Shown here: positions 60,109 through 64,000 of the stretch, in pieces
Layout of the letters: the number at the start of each line of letters is the position of its first letter
Position numbering within the stretch: position 1 is the first letter of the stretch
Assembly: GCA_029204225.1 (NCBI GenBank)
Contig: CM055097.1
Location: 4,937,125 to 5,001,124 of the forward strand
Direction: 5' to 3'
DNA from: Diphasiastrum complanatum
Lineage: Eukaryota > Streptophyta > Lycopodiopsida > Lycopodiales > Lycopodiaceae
Length of the DNA stretch: 64,000 nucleotides
Position numbers and translations under genes: made by a program
Notes under the pieces: generated by a model
The model's database searches: none
Told to the model about the DNA's origin: nothing
Seen by the model: the letters and a program-made list of their open reading frames with translations, nothing else

Positions 60109-60968
60109 TTATGTCACAAAAAAAAATCTCATGTATTGCCTCCATCCAACCAACCACCCGATGATTTTCGTCCAACAAATGAAGCGACCCTGCATGTCGC
60201 TCCAACATGTGTCATGCGAGATTGTTTCATCAAACTCGGAACTTAATTGTTCCCAAATTGGATCCCAAAGGGCTTTTACATGGTCTTTTACAAGCACACT
60301 TTGCCCAGTGGGTGTTTCCATAGACAAAATAAAATCACCCTTCTCCATTAAGTACCCATCTTCTTTGAACAAGCGTTTCATACGCAACCTTTGCTTTCCA
60401 ATAGTTCGAATTGCTCAATGGGACAAAATTCGACACAATGGAATTAATGGTGGCGGAGTGTCTCTATTCACCCTCAGTAGAGCCATTGTATTTGAAAGCA
60501 TATCCAGATGGAATGTCAAGGGAACTGTACCAATCTCATCTATTGGCATTGACTTCTTTCTCCCTCTCTTATCTCCCAATGCAGCAACTTCTCCACTTGC
60601 ATGGGCATCATCAATATCCGTAGCTATTACTCCAGTGTCCACAAATGACTGGGTTGTCTGCATAAGCTCAATCGATTCCATATTCTGAATATCTTCAATT
60701 GGGTTAGTGACACCTATGTCATGAATAACCTGAAAGCCAATAATTTATCATATGCCAACTCACCAATATGATTTAGACCAAAATTATATCTCACAAATAA
60801 ACAATATATACCAACTTCTTCAATCAATGCATCATCCGACAAGTGCATGCAAGAGCTTTTCGTATGTTCCATTTGAAGAAGTGTTTTCGCTTGTGATCTT
60901 GTCAAAACCATGCTGTGCATTTTACTCGCCATTGCTTGTATTAGCAAGATTGTACAACACAATAACAT
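60109..60968 (-). pseudogene. Transposon-like ORF remnant, divergent from the SWIM gene
   Basis: Minus-strand open pieces at 60968-60714, 60681-60415 and 60387-60109 read like one protein in shifted frames: an acidic start, RGRKKSMPIDEIGTVPL with a downstream VNRDTPPPLIPL, then GDFILSMETPTGQSVL and VKALWDPIWEQLSSEF. This recalls the second ORF of plant DNA transposons (transposase_24-like), but I cannot confirm it. It starts 300 bp from the plus-strand SWIM remnant. Confidence 0.35.
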
Positions 60969-61268
60969 TATAAAACATCACCCATTTAAAACAATTCAAA
61001 GTACCCACGTTGGCACCCACTTATCGATTTGTTTTCAAGCAAGACTATAGCATGTCTCCAATTCCTAGACCACGATAAGTTTTTGCCTGTTAGCAAAAAA
61101 ACATAAAAAAATTAGACCAAAAAAACAACTAAAATACATAGCACAAAACTTTGTTAGCGCTTTCCAATAAACTACGTATGGATTTGACATGAACTGGCTA
61201 AGTATATTGATCGAATATTTGTTGCAGTAGAATTGGATTCCTATGATATGTGTAACTAACAATTCTAT

Positions 61269-62603
61269 ATGCCACAGATGATGGATCATGGTGATGAGGC
61301 AGAGGTGCCAACGACAAATCTGTCTGAGGTGGTCCATAGTGTTTGGCAAAGAGTGGACAACTACAATTCTAAAGTGACAATTTATGAAGCTGCAGTGGCT
61401 AATGCAATATTGCAGAGTGCACGAGAGAAGTCTTTCTTGTCTGGGAAATACATTGGTCAAGGTCTGACATCTCAAAATCTGTTGGAGAGAGTGCACTCGG
61501 GAAGGAGAGCTTCAATTGTGGGTGCTTCCTTCTCTGAAAGAGTTAACGAGTTTGTTGAGCAGATTGACTTGACCAGGCAAGACCAAGATGTTAATGCACC
61601 AATTCAAACTGTCAGACGCAAAAGACCAGCACACCAATGGAATGTTGATAATGAGAACGTGTCTCATCGTCCAAATATAGAATACGTGCAAAAGGTTTCT
61701 TGAAAAAAACAAATCCAATCTTCCAGATTGCAATCAATCAGGATTTTCAAATACACCTCCAAACATGACAGGCCAAGCTAGTCTACAACTTCGCGAAGAT
61801 ATACGAGAAAGACAACTAAACAACAGTTGGTGGGCTATTCGTTGTCTAAGAACTGGTAGCAAAATCAAGTGTCAAGGTATGAAGGCTGCCAGCAGAGGAC
61901 GCTGCAACAAGTTGATCAAATCAAGAATGGCACCTAGTTTTTTTGGGACAAGAAAAACATCAAAATGGATACACAAATCAATTCATGTGGTTTTGTGCTA
62001 GTGATATAACTTGTACTTGGAAAGTCAATCCCAATGTCACTATGTCACCTACAGTGAACAACGATATTTGGTACGTGCAACAGGGAACAAGCCTTATGCA
62101 ATCTGAAGTGGATGAATTGAACCAAGGGGGCTATATTCTAGAGACAACTAGTTCATGCTCCCACAATATTTCACAGCAGAAAAATACGATTGGAGAACCT
62201 CATGTAGCTTCCAATGTGGGGTAGGGCCAGTGCTAACATGAACTTCACCACCAATCCAACATCAAAGCATGGAAATATGAGACAAAGATCAGGTGTGTCA
62301 AAATCTGCTAAAGATAGAATGAAAAGGGGATTGTCATTGAAAGGGCATGTACAGGAGATAATTAAAGTCCCTTCAGAACACAAGGAGTTATATATCATTG
62401 AGAGTTTTGAAAGTAGTAAAACAGGTGCAATTTACCAGGTCACAATTTCAAATGAGCCATCATGCACGTGTGCAGATTTCTCCAGAAATATGTCCATGAA
62501 AAAGTACATACCTTGCAAGCATATGTATTTTGTCTACTTACATGTCAAGGGGCTGGATGTCAATGAAAATATGTTCATACATCAACCAATCATTAGCTTG
62601 TAA
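61269..62603 (+). pseudogene. SWIM-finger transposase remnant (MULE-like)
   Basis: The frame 61269-61703 contains VPTTNLSEVVHSVWQRVDNY, as in the region after the catalytic core of Mutator-like transposases. After stops and frame changes, 62214-62603 ends with a SWIM zinc finger CTCADFSRNMSMKKYIPCKH (C-x-C ... C-x-H), a DNA- or protein-binding finger typical of MULE and FAR1-type proteins. Codon-like text at 61765-62224 links the two. The N-terminal catalytic domain was not found. It could be a domesticated gene fragment, but the breaks favour a dead transposon. Confidence 0.65.
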
Positions 62604-62971
62604 GATCTTTTTCATATATTCGCTTTGCCCTCAAAGGGTTTGTCTTAGGCTATTGTAGAGGTAGACCTAGTTGTTCGAAAATGAATTGTTTCTTTTTGTC
62701 TATTGTGTCCGATGTGGACTTCTATTTTGATATGGTTTGTAATCAGTCCAAAATATTTCAAATATGTCTAGTTAACATATTCAACGGAATTCTCTAGGGA
62801 GTCTGCTACAAATGTGACTGTGGAATGCCATGAATTGTGCATTGCTATTTTGTTACTGTTTTATTTTTTTTTTGTTATTCTTTGATTATGGCTATCTAGG
62901 AATCCAATGAAATAAAACTTGCATAACTCGCAAATATTTACTCGCAATTTGTCAGGCCCCAATAATAAAAA
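62604..62971. other. Non-coding, nothing recognised
   Basis: A/T-rich spacer with a T-rich tract near 62860. Confidence 0.4.
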
Positions 62972-63172
62972 ATGAAAAAGATTAAGGCCTCAATTACTGA
63001 TAGCATTATGGATGAAGTTCGAAAAATATTAGATACCACATTGCTTCAGGGGGCATGTGACTTTTCTAGCATCAGTAGGGAAGCATATGCAACAATGTTT
63101 AAGATGATAAAGGAGGCATTTGCACAGGTAAATATTAAAAAGTTTCCAATTTCACGACCATTTCATCTTTAA
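62972..63172 (+). CDS. Hypothetical 66-codon ORF
   Basis: ATG at 62972; the text (ITDSIMDEVRKILDTTLLQG, REAYATMFKMIKEAFAQVNI) looks helical and protein-like, then a possible donor (CAG/GTAAAT) follows at 63127. It may be an exon of the same transposon as the SWIM remnant. Family not recognised. Confidence 0.3.
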   Translation: MKKIKASITDSIMDEVRKILDTTLLQGACDFSSISREAYATMFKMIKEAFAQVNIKKFPISRPFHL

Positions 63173-63333
63173 AAAAAAAAAAGACATGTTAAACCAAGGT
63201 ATGCAAACAATAGTTGGTAATCCATCTCATATCAATGAAGTGTATTGTTCGAAAGGAGAAAGTCTAGCTTATAACAATCCCAACAATTTATTTATTGACA
63301 TTAATCAGTTATTAACATTCATCCAGTCCTGTT

Positions 63334-64000
63334 ATGGACAAGCTTGATGGAGCCAATTGCCATCTGTGGAAATTTAAGATGAAGACTTCACTAATGACAA
63401 AAGAATTGTACGACGTTGTTACAGGGAAACCCGAAGCTGACAACGCGACAATCGCCAGATGGAAGCTGAAGGATGGAAAAGCTTTCGCGCTGATCATCCT
63501 CAACATCACGGATACACAGATCGGCCATGTATCCGAGGCTGAGACATCGAAAGAAGTTTGGGACATCTTGAGTACGCTATACGAAGTGCGAGATGTAGCT
63601 TCTCTGGTTGAATCTGCTAAGTGTATGCTAGCACATGCATCATTGCCCAAGAGGTTCTAGGCTGAAGCTGTCTCCACTACAGCTTACATCCAGAACAGAT
63701 GTTCAACCAAAGCGCTCTCAGACAAGACACCCCACGAGGTGTAGACAGGCTCCAATCCTTCTTTGAAGAACCTAAGAGTGTTTGGGTGCATTGCGTACGT
63801 GCAGATCCCAAAGGACACAAGGAAGAAATTGGACTTCCAAGGTCTAAAGACCATCTTGATCGGATATACTTCGTCTGATAACACCTACAAGCTGTATGAT
63901 CCTGATACCCAGCAAATCTTGTATAGCCAGGATACAGTCTTTATCGAGGATTAGTTCGTCGACCTCAAAGGCAAGGATATTGCTCAAGAAGAACCTTCAT
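63334..64000 (+). pseudogene. Copia gag fused to integrase C-terminus by internal deletion
   Basis: From 63334 the frame is Copia gag (DKLDGANCHLWKFKMKTSLM, ELYDVVTGKPE, VWDILSTLYEV). At about 63595 it switches without frame loss to integrase text (ESAKCMLAHASLPKRF, then AEAVSTTAYIQNRCSTKALS, KTPHEV, SLKNLRVFGCIAYVQIPKDT, TILIGYTSSDNTYKLYDP). Zinc knuckle, protease and most of the integrase are therefore missing. A TAG at 63658-63660 and another at 63742-63744 interrupt it. The element continues past the window edge. Confidence 0.85.

Overview
This is nuclear DNA from a land plant with a large, repeat-rich genome. The evidence is split genes with GT-AG introns, plant-type Copia and Gypsy LTR retrotransposons, a CACTA transposon, hAT-like non-autonomous elements, and very long CT microsatellites. 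Nothing bacterial or organellar is present. The species cannot be named from the window. The AT-rich background, the roughly 10 kb TE-filled intron and the density of decayed elements suit a fern, gymnosperm or another large plant genome.

Three host genes are well supported. (1) 11992-14145, minus strand: an uninterrupted 717-codon gene for a plant membrane protein with an N-terminal anchor, a propeller-like luminal region and a C-terminal membrane span. (2) An IMPACT/YigZ-family gene on the minus strand, with exon 1 at 36201-36329 and later exons at 26033-26148, 25539-25644, 25354-25407 and 24873-25034. Its first located intron gap is about 10 kb and holds LINE, Gypsy and hAT-like remnants. 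(3) 51359-53871, plus strand: a four-exon NRT1/PTR-family (NPF) transporter.

The rest is mostly mobile DNA. 0-8 kb: Copia ends, a CACTA element with its right terminus and two divergent genes, and a gag-only Gypsy-like stretch. 8-19 kb: the 717-aa gene, flanked by inverted copies of one dispersed repeat, plus microsatellites. 18-24 kb: LTR edges, a Copia gag-protease fragment, a foldback with about 0.5 kb arms, and a minus-strand Copia end with a complete LTR. 26-36 kb (intron): a LINE RT fragment, a deleted chromovirus, an LTR with primer-binding site and RT, and a 601 bp hAT-like element. 38-46 kb: a Gypsy element split by an internal inversion, a Copia tail, and an LTR of the 30.6 kb family in opposite orientation. 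47-51 kb: nothing recognisable. 55-64 kb: an LTR with primer-binding site, a 1,064 bp hAT-like element carrying a 332 bp CT tract, further primer-binding sites, a SWIM-finger transposase remnant, and a Copia gag fused to the integrase C-terminus.

The most informative observations are the inversion at 39.9-41.76 kb (two reading frames are broken reciprocally), the 200 bp tandem duplication that copies a splice donor in the IMPACT gene, the two hAT-like elements with perfect 8 bp target duplications, and the CACTA transposase that has both ends but no catalytic core. I saw no convincing new multi-gene system. All identifications are by eye and none was checked against a database.
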